Assembly (NCBI RefSeq): GCF_021278985.1
Contig: NZ_CP082833.1
Span: forward strand, 5,277,876-5,341,875
Reading direction: 5' to 3'
DNA length: 64,000 bases
Source of the DNA: Citrobacter rodentium NBRC 105723 = DSM 16636
Lineage (GTDB): Bacteria > Pseudomonadota > Gammaproteobacteria > Enterobacterales > Enterobacteriaceae
The notes under the pieces were generated by a model that was not told where the DNA came from, searched no databases, and saw only the letters and a list, made by a program, of their open reading frames with translations. Below, in pieces: positions 34,649 through 44,002 of the stretch. A program made the translations under genes and the position numbers. Numbering within the stretch: position 1 is the stretch's first letter; each line of letters opens with the position of its first letter.

Positions 34649-35634
34649 TCAGGAGTAAACTTCAATACCCTGTTTTCGCATTGACGCCAGGCGATAACGA
34701 AGCGCTCGAGGTGTAATCCCTAATAAATCAGCGATCTTGTTTTTATTGCCGTGATATTTCCGCATCAGATCGGCAATGTACTGATACTGCGCGCTGCGGC
34801 CATGCTGACCCAGATTGCCGTTCCCGTTGACGGGTAAACGGGGCGGCGTCTGCCATTCCGCCTCAACGCTGTCGCAGGTTTTGCTGGAGGGCAGCCCAAG
34901 CGTATCGGGGTAGATCACCCCGTCGCGATTGAGGATCATCCCGCGCTGGATCGCGTTTTCCAGCTGGCGAACATTGCCCGGCCAGGAATAGTTCAGCAGC
35001 GCGCGGCGGGTGGATTCTGAAAGCCGGATATTTTTTACCAGCACCGTGGAATATTTTTTAATAAAGGACTCGGCCAGCGGGATAATATCTTGCGTACGTT
35101 CGCGCAGGGGGGAATATTGACCGGAACCACCGACAGCCGGTAATAAAGATCTTCACGGAAACGCCCGGCGGCGACCTCTGCTTCAAGGTTTTTATTGGTA
35201 CAGGCGATTAAGCGGAAGTTAAGTTTAATCTGCCGGTTGCTGCCCAGCCGCTCAACCTGTTGCTCCTGCAGTACGCGTAATATTTTCGCCTGCAGCGCCA
35301 GCGGCATATCGCCAATTTCATCCAGTAATAATGTGCCGTTATTGGCCAGCTCCATTTTTCCCGGTACCGTGGCGACCGCGCCGGTAAATGCCCCTTTATC
35401 ATAACCAAACAGGGTGGCTTCCAGCATATTTTCCGGGATCGCCGCACAGTTTACGCCGATATAGGGCGCATTCTCATTCTGACCAAAGGCGATAGCGTGG
35501 ATAAATTTAGCCACACACTCTTTACCCGTTCCGGTTTCGCCCTGAATAAGCACCGGAACATTAAAAGCGGCAACGCGCCTGGCCAGTGAAAAGGCATTAA
35601 TACTGGAAGATGCTTCGGCAATAAGTTCAAACAT
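34649..35634 (-). pseudogene. lafK: sigma-54 activator LafK, frameshifted in a G6/C6 run
   Basis: Two overlapping frames encode one protein. The upstream part holds the AAA+ domain: Walker A GETGTGKE, the sigma-54 contact GYDKGAFTGA, Walker B TLLLDEIGD and FREDLYYRLSVVPVNIPP. The frame then shifts at the six G at 35107-35112 (C on the coding strand); one more C would restore PPLRERTQDIIPLAESF and lead into the second part with SWPGNVRQLENAIQRG and the C-terminal Fis-type helix-turn-helix. The rebuilt protein is about 328 residues and lacks a receiver domain. LafK activates lateral flagellar promoters, so this lesion should silence Flag-2 middle genes. Confidence 0.88.
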
Positions 35635-36243
35635 AATTTTTTTACACTTCGCAATGAGTAAATTAACATCCGTTACGAGAAATACACAAATATGCAGGGC
35701 ACAATTGTTAATTAAGCACTCTCATTCCTGTCATTTTATCCGGTCCATGGTCATGTTTTGCCGCATTGTACGGCGCGATGTACGACGAAAGCTACGCAGC
35801 CTTACGCAATAAAGAACTCAAATGAGATTTTTCCCATAGAAAAGCGTACCACCGGCACGTTTAACAATCCTGAATTAAAAGATAATAAAAATATTAATCA
35901 TGCAAAATCAGCAAGTTACAAATAAAGCACAGCGCATTGGCAAACAAATAAATTATACCCAAAACCGGAGCCTGTGCACAAAAAAGCGCAAAAATGAGGT
36001 TTAATTATTTTTTAATGAGCTGTCCTCACTATTAATAATTTGCAGAATGATGTCGCCAGTTATTTAATAACACCCCCTGGTTCACAGATGAGTCCAGCAA
36101 GTACCTTTGTTATTGCAGAACGACAACATGAGTATAACGACAAGGATGAGCACTTTATTAAATGCACTTCTGAATTTTTTGCTAACCGCGGGATTTGATA
36201 TCAGTCCATCCGCTCCAGAACATTACAGCAGAGAAAGCCTATC
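35635..36243. other. AT-rich divergent intergenic region lafK/lfiM
   Basis: About 600 bp without a convincing gene, markedly richer in A and T than the flanks. It must hold the promoters of the minus-strand lafK-lfiEFG unit and the plus-strand lfiM operon. I found no clear GG-N10-GC sigma-54 site. Its size and composition suggest it is a target for nucleoid silencing, which is inference. Confidence 0.5.
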
Positions 36244-37110
36244 ATGCTGAAGTACAGTCAAACCCCCGGCATCTTCAAACTTGAAGGCAACAGGCTTGGG
36301 CGTCCCTATCACCGCCTGCCGTCTTTATTTACGGGTAATTTTGACACAATCGAATCACATCTCGGAAACTATTTTCTTAAAAAACATCGCACCAATATCA
36401 CTCTAAAAAAAATTAACTGCGAGATGGATGTGATAAATAAAAGCGCCGAACTGATGATCTCTCAGATGGGGCATCTGGCGTTTGATATCGATCGTTCACT
36501 ACTGCTGACGCTGTTAGGTAATTTTTATGGGCTTGACGCATCGCTGACGGAAATAAACTCACAGGATAATTTACCGACCAAAACCGAGACCCGTCTGAAA
36601 AGCCGTCTGGCAATGGATATCGGCGCTCTTATCTTTAATAAAAATACCTCAGGGGTTCCGCTGGCGCTTAAGCTGGACAGCAGTACCGTACAGACGCACT
36701 GGGCGTATCAACTCACCTTCGTGCTGGGCGATAACGAAGATGGCGGCTTCCGGATTTTACTCGATGACGCCCACACCGATTATATTCTCAACCTGATTCG
36801 TCGCAGCGAACACAATCAGGGAAAACCAGCGGCGGATAAGGCCGCTGTCGCCGTTGAAAAAAAGAAGCTGGTCAAAGAGATCATTCATACCCTGCCGCTG
36901 AAAATGCAGGTGAAGATCGCTGAACTGCCGCTCAGCGTGGCCGATCTCGCCACCATCAGACCCGGCGATATTTTACCGTTTACGCTTCCCGACAGCTTTC
37001 CCGTTTCCATCGGGAAATCCGAATTATTTACCGCCCTGATCGTGGAGGATAAAGACAAGCTGTTTTTATCCGAGCTGATGAGCAAGACATCTGAGAAATC
37101 CTATGAGTAA
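36244..37110 (+). CDS. lfiM: Flag-2 switch protein LfiM (FliM-like)
   Basis: 288 residues, shorter than FliM (about 330), with a divergent N-terminus lacking the usual CheY-binding peptide. The C-terminal domain (MQVKIAELPLSVADLATIRPGDILPFTLPDSFPVSIGKSELFTALIVEDKDKLFL) is the SpoA/FliN fold. Loss of the CheY-binding peptide is typical of lateral systems that are not chemotactically switched. It starts the export/switch operon and overlaps lfiN by 8 bases. Confidence 0.87.
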   Translation: MLKYSQTPGIFKLEGNRLGRPYHRLPSLFTGNFDTIESHLGNYFLKKHRTNITLKKINCEMDVINKSAELMISQMGHLAFDIDRSLLLTLLGNFYGLDASLTEINSQDNLPTKTETRLKSRLAMDIGALIFNKNTSGVPLALKLDSSTVQTHWAYQLTFVLGDNEDGGFRILLDDAHTDYILNLIRRSEHNQGKPAADKAAVAVEKKKLVKEIIHTLPLKMQVKIAELPLSVADLATIRPGDILPFTLPDSFPVSIGKSELFTALIVEDKDKLFLSELMSKTSEKSYE

Positions 37111-37474
37111 GCAAGAAGATATTTTAGAGCAAGGTTTCGAACTCACCACCGAAGCCCCTGCCGCCCCGGCGAATTCCGCAACCGAAGCGCTGGTAACCCG
37201 CCTGGAGGATCGCTTTTCCGAATCCATGAGCCTGCTGAAGCGCATTCCCGTCACCCTGACTCTGGAAGTCTCTTCGGTGGAAATTATGCTGGCCGATCTG
37301 CTGAACATCGATGACGACACGGTGATTGAACTGGATAAACTCGCCGGGGAGCCGCTGGATATCAAGGTCAATAATATCCTGCTCGGCAAAGCGGAAGTGG
37401 TGGTGGTCAACGAAAAGTACGGCCTGCGCGTGCTTGAATTCAATACCCAAGAAATTAACGATCTGGCGCCATGA
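37103..37474 (+). CDS. lfiN: Flag-2 switch protein LfiN (FliN-like)
   Basis: 123 residues. The SpoA domain is clear: LLKRIPVTLTLEVSSVEIMLADLLNIDDDTVIELDKLAGEPLDIKVNNILLGKAEVVVVNEKYGLRV. It forms the base of the C ring and helps dock export substrates. Overlaps lfiM and lfiP. Confidence 0.93.
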   Translation: MSKQEDILEQGFELTTEAPAAPANSATEALVTRLEDRFSESMSLLKRIPVTLTLEVSSVEIMLADLLNIDDDTVIELDKLAGEPLDIKVNNILLGKAEVVVVNEKYGLRVLEFNTQEINDLAP

Positions 37475-38229
37475 AACGGTCGGCTACACTTACGCTGGCG
37501 CTGGGCATCGCTCTGTTCGCCCTTTCCCCCTTCGCCTGCGCCCAGGGGGGCGAGATCCCCTTGCTGAACGTGGTCACCCACGGCGCCAGCCAGGAATATA
37601 GCGTCAAAATTCAGGTGCTGATCCTGATGACCCTCGTCGGGCTGCTGCCGACGCTGGTGCTGATGATGACCTGCTTCACCCGCTTCATTATCGTGCTCTC
37701 TCTGCTGCGCCAGGCGCTGGGCCTGCAGCAGACGCCGCCGAACCGCATACTGATCGGCATTGCGCTCTGCTTAACGATGCTGGTGATGCGCCCAATCTGG
37801 CTCAACATCTACGATCGCGCCGTCGTTCCGTTTGAAAATGACCAGATGACCCTCTCTGACGCCCTGAGCACCGCCGCCACGCCGCTGAAGCGCTTTATGC
37901 TGGCGCAAACCAACAAAAAGGCGATGGCGCAGATTATGACTATCGCCGACGTGAAAGGCGACGCCGCCGATCAGGATCTGACCATCGTGGTGCCTGCCTA
38001 TGTGCTCAGCGAACTGAAAACCGCCTTTCAGATCGGCTTTATGATTTACATCCCGTTTCTGGTCATTGATCTGATTGTCGCCAGCGTCCTGATGGCGATG
38101 GGGATGATGATGCTGTCGCCGCTGATCGTCTCACTGCCCTTTAAGCTGATGCTGTTCGTACTTATCGACGGCTGGTCGCTGACCGTCGGCACGCTGACTT
38201 CCAGTATCCGCGGGCTGGGTCTGGGCTGA
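37471..38229 (+). CDS. lfiP: Flag-2 export protein LfiP (FliP-like)
   Basis: 252 residues with a cleavable signal peptide (residues 1-24), as in FliP, and four hydrophobic segments. LMMTCFTRFIIVLSLLRQALGLQQTPPNRILIGIAL is the family hallmark. It forms the core of the type III export gate with LfiQ and LfiR. Confidence 0.95.
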   Translation: MKRSATLTLALGIALFALSPFACAQGGEIPLLNVVTHGASQEYSVKIQVLILMTLVGLLPTLVLMMTCFTRFIIVLSLLRQALGLQQTPPNRILIGIALCLTMLVMRPIWLNIYDRAVVPFENDQMTLSDALSTAATPLKRFMLAQTNKKAMAQIMTIADVKGDAADQDLTIVVPAYVLSELKTAFQIGFMIYIPFLVIDLIVASVLMAMGMMMLSPLIVSLPFKLMLFVLIDGWSLTVGTLTSSIRGLGLG

Positions 38230-38240
38230 ATGAGGCAACC

Positions 38241-38513
38241 ATGCTAACTATCGATGTAGCAGCCGATATCGTCGCCAGCGGCATTAAGGTGGTGATTATT
38301 CTGGTAAGCCTGCTGGTGGTGCCAAGCCTGCTGGTCGGCCTGCTGGTCAGCATCTTTCAGGCGGTGACCCAGATTAACGAACAGACCCTCAGCTTTCTGC
38401 CGCGCCTGATCGTCACGCTGGTGGTGCTGGGAGTATGCGGAAAATGGATGATCGTCCAGCTGGACGATCTCTGTATTCATCTGTTCACCCAGGCCGCCAC
38501 TCTGGTGCAATGA
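38241..38513 (+). CDS. lfiQ: Flag-2 export protein LfiQ (FliQ-like)
   Basis: 90 residues and two membrane segments (VVIILVSLLVVPSLLVGLLVSIF and LIVTLVVLGVCGKWMI) with the conserved QAVTQINEQTLSFLP loop between them. Export-gate subunit. One base separates it from lfiR. Confidence 0.95.
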   Translation: MLTIDVAADIVASGIKVVIILVSLLVVPSLLVGLLVSIFQAVTQINEQTLSFLPRLIVTLVVLGVCGKWMIVQLDDLCIHLFTQAATLVQ

Positions 38514-38514
38514 G

Positions 38515-39297
38515 ATGCGCGAATCCGATATTACGCAGCTCGCCAACCTGGTACTGGGATTGTGGTTTCCCTTTGTGCGCATCATGGCGTTTATCCGCTA
38601 CGTGCCGGTGTTTGATAACGCCGCGCTGACGATTCGCGTGCGCATCATTCTCTCTCTGGCGCTGGCGATCGTCATCACGCCGATGATCCCGCACCCTGTG
38701 CCCGACAGCCTGCTGTCCATGAACAGTCTGATTCTGACGGCAGAGCAGATCCTGTGGGGGATGCTGTTTGGCCTGATGTTTCAGTTTCTGTTTCTGGCGC
38801 TACAGCTGGCCGGTCAGATCCTCTCCTTTAATATGGGGATGAGCATGGCGGTGATGAACGATCCCGGCAGCGGCGCCTCAACGACGGTGCTGGCGGAGCT
38901 GATTAACGTCTATGCGGTGATCCTCTTTTTCGCGATGGACGGCCATCTGCTGCTGGTGAGCGTGCTGTATAAGGGGTTTACTTACTGGCCCATCGGCAAC
39001 GCCCTGCATCCGCAAAGCCTGCGCACCCTCGCGCTGGCGTTCAGCTGGGTGCTGGGATCGGCGATGCTGCTGGCGCTGCCGACCACCTTCATTATGCTGA
39101 TTGTGCAGGGCTGCTTCGGCCTGCTCAACCGCGTCGCGCCGCCGCTGAACCTCTATTCGCTGGGCTTTCCGATCAACATGCTGGCCGGACTTATCTGTTT
39201 CGCCACCCTGCTCTATAACCTGCCCGACCACTATCTGCACCTGGCGAACTTCATCTTAAAGCAGCTTGACGCGCTAAAGGGTCACTATGGCGGATAG
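38515..39297 (+). CDS. lfiR: Flag-2 export protein LfiR (FliR-like)
   Basis: 260 residues, six hydrophobic segments, FliR motifs RYVPVFDNAALTIRVRIILSLALAI and FQFLFLALQLAGQILSFNMGMSMA. Completes the FliPQR gate. Overlaps lfhB by 11 bases. Confidence 0.94.
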   Translation: MRESDITQLANLVLGLWFPFVRIMAFIRYVPVFDNAALTIRVRIILSLALAIVITPMIPHPVPDSLLSMNSLILTAEQILWGMLFGLMFQFLFLALQLAGQILSFNMGMSMAVMNDPGSGASTTVLAELINVYAVILFFAMDGHLLLVSVLYKGFTYWPIGNALHPQSLRTLALAFSWVLGSAMLLALPTTFIMLIVQGCFGLLNRVAPPLNLYSLGFPINMLAGLICFATLLYNLPDHYLHLANFILKQLDALKGHYGG

Positions 39298-40426
39298 CAG
39301 CAGCGAAGAAAAAACAGAAAAACCCTCGGCGCAAAAGCTGCGCAAAGCCAGGGAAGAAGGACAGATCCCGCGCTCAAAGGACATGGGGCTGGCGGCCAGC
39401 CTTTTTGCCGCCTTTATGGTCATCAGCAGCAGTTTTCCCTGGTATGAAGATTTCGTGCGCGAAAGCTTCGTCAGCGTCCATCAGTACGCGCAGGAGATTA
39501 ATAACCCGGCGATCGTCGGACAGTTTTTGCAGCATCACCTGCTGATTATGGCGAAATTTATTCTCACCCTGCTGCCCATGCCCGCCGCGGCGCTGGCGGC
39601 GTCGTTAATTCCCGGCGGCTGGTTGTTCCTGCCGAAGAAGATGTTGCCCGACTTCAGCAAAGTGAATCCGCTGAAAGGCATTGGCCGCCTGTTTTCGGCG
39701 GAGCATCTGGTGGAAACCGGCAAGATGATGGTGAAAGCCGTGGTGATTCTGGTGATGCTGTGGCTGAGCCTGCGGAATAACTTCGCCTCGTTTCTCGGCC
39801 TGCAGGCGCTCTGGTTTAAACAGGCGGTCAGCGACGGCCTGGCGCTCTACAGCAGCGTAATGCGCAACTTCGTCATCCTGTTTGTTTTCTTTGCCGTTAT
39901 CGACGTGCCGCTGGCGAAGAAGATGTTCACCAAAGGACTGAAGATGACAAAACAGGAGGTGAAGGAGGAGTACAAAAACCAGGAGGGTAAGCCCGAAGTG
40001 AAGGCCCGCGTGCGCCGTCTGCAACGACAGCTGGCGATGGGGCAGATCCGCAAGGTGGTGCCGAAAGCCGACGTAGTAATCACCAACCCGACCCACTACG
40101 CCGTGGCGCTCCAGTACGACCAGTCGCGCGCCGCCGCACCGTTTGTGGTGGCGAAAGGCACCGACGAAATCGCCCTCTATATCCGCCAGGTGGCGGCGGA
40201 AAGCCAGGTGGAGGTGGTGGAGTTTCCAAAGCTGGCGCGCTCCGTCTACTACACCACGCAGATTAACCAACAGATTCCCTTTCAGCTCTACCGGGCGATT
40301 GCCCATGTGCTGACCTATGTGTTGCAGATGAAGCACTGGCGTGACGGCACGCAGCCTCGTCCGTTGCTGAACAGACATATTTCCATTCCCAAAGAGGTTC
40401 TTAAACTGGATGCCGAAAACAATTAA
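39287..40426 (+). CDS. lfhB: Flag-2 export switch protein LfhB (FlhB-like)
   Basis: 379 residues. N-terminus EEKTEKPSAQKLRKAREEGQIPRSKDM is the FlhB signature, four membrane segments follow, and the cytoplasmic domain carries the self-cleaving motif N267-P-T-H, intact here. FlhB switches export from rod/hook to filament substrates. Overlaps lfhA by 17 bases. Confidence 0.95.
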   Translation: MADSSSEEKTEKPSAQKLRKAREEGQIPRSKDMGLAASLFAAFMVISSSFPWYEDFVRESFVSVHQYAQEINNPAIVGQFLQHHLLIMAKFILTLLPMPAAALAASLIPGGWLFLPKKMLPDFSKVNPLKGIGRLFSAEHLVETGKMMVKAVVILVMLWLSLRNNFASFLGLQALWFKQAVSDGLALYSSVMRNFVILFVFFAVIDVPLAKKMFTKGLKMTKQEVKEEYKNQEGKPEVKARVRRLQRQLAMGQIRKVVPKADVVITNPTHYAVALQYDQSRAAAPFVVAKGTDEIALYIRQVAAESQVEVVEFPKLARSVYYTTQINQQIPFQLYRAIAHVLTYVLQMKHWRDGTQPRPLLNRHISIPKEVLKLDAENN

Positions 40427-42503
40427 GCAACTTATGGCGCTGCTGCGTAACGGCAACATCGGCGTGCCGCTGGTGATACTCAGTATCCTGGCGATGGTGA
40501 TCCTGCCGCTGCCTCCGGCGCTGCTGGATATTCTGTTTACCTTTAACATCGTGCTTGCGGTGATGGTGCTGCTGGTCTCCGTTTCCGCCAGGCGTCCTCT
40601 CGAATTCAGCCTGTTCCCGACCATTCTGCTAATCACCACGCTGATGCGTCTGACGCTGAACGTCGCCTCTACCCGCGTGGTGCTGCTCCACGGTCATATG
40701 GGCGCAGGCGCCGCCGGTAAGGTGATTGAATCCTTCGGCCAGGTGGTGATTGGCGGCAACTTCGTCGTCGGTTTCGTGGTGTTCATCATCCTGATGATCA
40801 TCAACTTCATCGTGGTGACCAAAGGGGCCGAGCGTATTTCCGAAGTCTCCGCCCGCTTTACCCTCGATGCGATGCCCGGCAAACAGATGGCGATCGACGC
40901 CGACCTCAACGCCGGGTTAATCAATCAGCAGCAGGCGCAGGCGCGACGCAAAGACGTCGCCAGCGAGGCCGACTTTTACGGCGCGATGGACGGCGCCTCA
41001 AAGTTTGTGCGCGGCGATGCCATCGCCGGGATGATGATTCTGGCGATCAACCTGATAGGCGGCGTGTGCATCGGTATTTTCAAATACGATCTCAGCGCTG
41101 AGGCCGCCTTCCAGCAGTACGTGCTGATGACCATCGGTGACGGTCTGGTGGCGCAGATCCCTTCCCTGCTACTCTCTACCGCCGCCGCGATTATCGTCAC
41201 CCGCGTCAGCGATAATGGCGATATCTCCTCGGACGTTCGCAGCCAGCTGCTGGCCAGCCCTTCCGTACTCTATACCGCCACGACCATTATGCTCGTGCTG
41301 GCGGTAGTGCCGGGGATGCCGCACTTCCCGTTTCTGGTATTCAGCGGTCTGCTCGGCTTTACCGCCTGGCGCATGAGCAAGCGGCCTGCCGCCGCCGAAG
41401 CGGAGGAGAAGAGTCTCGAAACGCTGAGCAAAACCATTGCCGAAACCACCGAGCAGCAGGTTAGCTGGGAGACGATCCCGCTTATCGAACCCATTAGCCT
41501 GAGCCTGGGCTATAAGCTGGTTGCGCTGGTCGATAAAGCCAAAGGCAACCCGCTGACCCAACGTATTCGCGGCGTGCGCCAGGTAATCTCCGATACCAAC
41601 GGGGTGCTGTTGCCGGAGATCCGCATCCGGGAAAACTTCCGCCTGAAGCCCAGCCAGTATGCGATTTTCATTAACGGCATTAAGGCCGACGAGGCGGATA
41701 TCCCTTCCGATAAGCTGATGGCGCTGCCCTCCAGCGAAACCTACGGCGAGATCGACGGCATACTGGGCCACGATCCGGCCTACGGTATGCCGGTCACCTG
41801 GATCCAGCCGGCGCAAAAAGCGAAGGCGCTGAATATGGGCTATCAGGTGATCGACAGCGCCAGCGTTATCGCCACCCACGTCAACAAGGTGGTGCGCAGC
41901 TATATCCCGGAGTTGTTCAACTACGACGATATTACTCAGTTGCATAACCGCCTCTCCTCAATGGCGCCGAGGCTGGCGGAAGATCTCAGCGCCGCGCTGA
42001 ACTACAGCCAGATGCTGAAGGTCTACCGCGCGCTGCTGACCGAAGGGGTTTCACTGCGCGATATTGTGACCATCGCGACCGTGCTGGTGGCAAGCAGCGC
42101 CGTGACCAAAGACCCGATTCTGCTTGCCGCCGACGTGCGTCTGGCCCTGCGCCGCAGCATTACCCATCCGTTTGTCCGCAAGGGCGAGCTGGCCGTCTAT
42201 ACCCTGAATAACGAGCTGGAAAACCTGCTGTCCAGCGTCGTGAACCAGGCGCAGCAGGCCGGAAAAGTGATGCTCGACAGCGTGCCGGTCGATCCGAATA
42301 TGCTCAACCAGTTCCAGAACAATATGCCGCAGGTGAAAGAGCAGATGAAGGCGGCGGGTAAAGAGCCGGTGCTGCTGGTGGCGCCGCAGCTGCGGCCGCT
42401 GCTCGCGCGCTACGCCCGCCTGTTTGCGCCAGGGCTGCATGTGCTTTCGTATAACGAGGTGGCGGACGACCTGCAGCTGAAAATCATGGGTTCATTAAGT
42501 TAA
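40410..42503 (+). CDS. lfhA: Flag-2 export protein LfhA (FlhA-like)
   Basis: 697 residues, full length. The N-terminal half has about eight membrane segments and the conserved cytoplasmic loop (AERISEVSARFTLDAMPGKQMAIDADLNAGLINQQQA); the C-terminal half is the ring-forming cytosolic domain. In E. coli K-12 the same site keeps only the truncated copy fhiA, so here the gene is complete. Last gene of the export operon. Confidence 0.96.
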   Translation: MPKTIKQLMALLRNGNIGVPLVILSILAMVILPLPPALLDILFTFNIVLAVMVLLVSVSARRPLEFSLFPTILLITTLMRLTLNVASTRVVLLHGHMGAGAAGKVIESFGQVVIGGNFVVGFVVFIILMIINFIVVTKGAERISEVSARFTLDAMPGKQMAIDADLNAGLINQQQAQARRKDVASEADFYGAMDGASKFVRGDAIAGMMILAINLIGGVCIGIFKYDLSAEAAFQQYVLMTIGDGLVAQIPSLLLSTAAAIIVTRVSDNGDISSDVRSQLLASPSVLYTATTIMLVLAVVPGMPHFPFLVFSGLLGFTAWRMSKRPAAAEAEEKSLETLSKTIAETTEQQVSWETIPLIEPISLSLGYKLVALVDKAKGNPLTQRIRGVRQVISDTNGVLLPEIRIRENFRLKPSQYAIFINGIKADEADIPSDKLMALPSSETYGEIDGILGHDPAYGMPVTWIQPAQKAKALNMGYQVIDSASVIATHVNKVVRSYIPELFNYDDITQLHNRLSSMAPRLAEDLSAALNYSQMLKVYRALLTEGVSLRDIVTIATVLVASSAVTKDPILLAADVRLALRRSITHPFVRKGELAVYTLNNELENLLSSVVNQAQQAGKVMLDSVPVDPNMLNQFQNNMPQVKEQMKAAGKEPVLLVAPQLRPLLARYARLFAPGLHVLSYNEVADDLQLKIMGSLS

Positions 42504-42603
42504 TTCCCCACTGACCGGCGGCTTAAGTTTCGCTTTGGGCCGCCGCTTTCAATCACTACCGGCGACCAGGATGGCCGTCGCGGAAATTTATCGTTTACAG
42601 GGA

Positions 42604-42906
42604 ATGATTATGACGACGAAGAATGAAAGGAAAGGCCGGTCGCTTACCGCATCCGGCCAGCAGCACACCCACCGTCAGTGGCAAACATTCCGGGAATTTG
42701 TCCACCACCAGGAACAGAGCAAACGGCAGAACGGCCGGTATTATCGCCCCCCGACAGAGGACAATAGTACCGCAAACGAGGAAACTCACGCGCATCAGGC
42801 GTTATTTATCCCTCTGTCCGTACCGGTGGACGAGCTGATGGATCTTGTTTTCGCTGGCGTGATGCTGTTTATTTTTATCACCATGCTGCTGCTGTTCACC
42901 TATTAG
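42604..42906 (+). CDS. small protein with C-terminal membrane anchor
   Basis: 100 residues (or 98 from ATG 42610). The first two thirds are hydrophilic, with many Gln, His, Arg and Asn. Residues about 80-100 (DLVFAGVMLFIFITMLLLFTY) form a single hydrophobic anchor at the very C-terminus. I do not recognise a family; it is not RayT/YafM of K-12. It lies 100 bp after lfhA and overlaps the 3' end of yafL by 4 bases on the opposite strand. It may be a Flag-2 accessory gene or an unrelated small membrane protein. Confidence 0.5.
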   Translation: MIMTTKNERKGRSLTASGQQHTHRQWQTFREFVHHQEQSKRQNGRYYRPPTEDNSTANEETHAHQALFIPLSVPVDELMDLVFAGVMLFIFITMLLLFTY

Positions 42907-43667
42907 ATGATGGTTTCTTCCGTTAATATCCGGCGAGCGCCAAGATAGTGCGCCTGCCAGAAGGGATCGGCGAGATGGCTTACGCGGATCGTCTCCCCGG
43001 TGCGCGGCGATTCAATAAACTCTCCGTTCCCCAGATAGACCCCCATATGATCGGCAATCTCCCGGCTGTGCACGTGGAAAAAGAGCAAATCGCCGCGTCG
43101 CAGATCGCGATCCGCGACGATGGTCGCCCTGCGGTAGTGATACATCTCGTTAGCGGTGCGCGGTAATTTTGCGGCAAGGATTTTATTGTAGGCGTAAAAC
43201 ACCAGTCCGCTACAGTCAAACCCCTGCTCGGGGCTGGCGCCGCCCCACAGGTACGGTTTGCCCAGCTGCTGTTCAAGGCGGTGGATGGCGACTTCAGTCA
43301 TATTATGCAGATGGTCGCTGCTGAGGAAATGACTGTTCTCCGCCAGCGCCCGCCAGCGGCTGTCGCTGGCCTTCAGCGGCCCCGGGAACCACTCCGGATG
43401 CTGTTTGATTAGCTGACGGTTATGCTGACGCAGCGCCCTTTTACTCGCCGCATCGCCTTCCACAATGTAATGCGCTTTTTTCTGCATCAGCGCGTGATAT
43501 TTGCCGAGCAGCCGCTCACGGTTGCGCTGCCGCAGCTTAGCGGCATAGCTCTGATTGAGATGCGACGCCGGATGCTTAATTACCGCGGCGCAGTCAGGAG
43601 AAAAAACGACGCACAGCGAAAACAGCCCCGGCAGCATCAGCCGCGGCGCGAAGGAAGAAAACTTCAC
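42903..43667 (-). CDS. yafL: NlpC/P60 family cell-wall hydrolase YafL
   Basis: 254 residues with a signal sequence (residues 1-28) and a C-terminal NlpC/P60 domain: catalytic C152 in GFDCSGLVFYAY and H207 in ADHMGVYLGNG. A helical, basic region precedes it. These enzymes cleave stem peptides in peptidoglycan. Location next to dpaA is as in E. coli. Confidence 0.92.
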   Translation of the reverse strand: MKFSSFAPRLMLPGLFSLCVVFSPDCAAVIKHPASHLNQSYAAKLRQRNRERLLGKYHALMQKKAHYIVEGDAASKRALRQHNRQLIKQHPEWFPGPLKASDSRWRALAENSHFLSSDHLHNMTEVAIHRLEQQLGKPYLWGGASPEQGFDCSGLVFYAYNKILAAKLPRTANEMYHYRRATIVADRDLRRGDLLFFHVHSREIADHMGVYLGNGEFIESPRTGETIRVSHLADPFWQAHYLGARRILTEETII

Positions 43668-44002
43668 GTTGTATTACCAGGCAGAACAAAGTCGGTACAG
43701 TGTATCGTGAGGCAAAAACCGCCAGGCTTAATTCTCGATTATTAAAATATTAACCCAGTGGTATCAGCAGATTACTTATCGCGGTCCGTTTTCATCCCGA
43801 ACCGCGTCTGACGGGGCGCAGGCGGCAGGTGACGAGCGGCATGAGGGTTTAATCGCGTTAACAACTGTAAACGCGACACGGAGGGCTTGCGAAAAAATGC
43901 CGTGGTGATAATGTGAGCGCTCGAAATGCAGAGTAGTCTGATTTTGGGTGCAGATTTTTGCCGTTCTGGCGTGTGTAATCGTTTTATCAAGGAACAAGCA
44001 GT
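43668..44002. other. intergenic region yafL/dpaA
   Basis: 335 bp between divergent genes. K-12 has dinJ-yafQ toxin-antitoxin genes here; I see no trace of them. Nothing coding is apparent. The promoters of both genes must lie here. Confidence 0.4.

Noticed and set aside
35700..36200. Possible sigma-54 promoters for lafK/lfiM
   Set aside because: Stretches such as TGGTCATGTTTTGCC have wrong GG-GC spacing; no candidate fits well on either strand.
39605..40639. Long open frame of 344 codons on the minus strand
   Set aside because: It lies wholly over lfhB and the start of lfhA, which have clear homology and motifs; its product is a His/Arg/Gln-rich shadow of GC-rich coding DNA.
43668..44002. 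Remnant of the dinJ-yafQ toxin-antitoxin pair known here in K-12
   Set aside because: No frame in this spacer resembles either protein.
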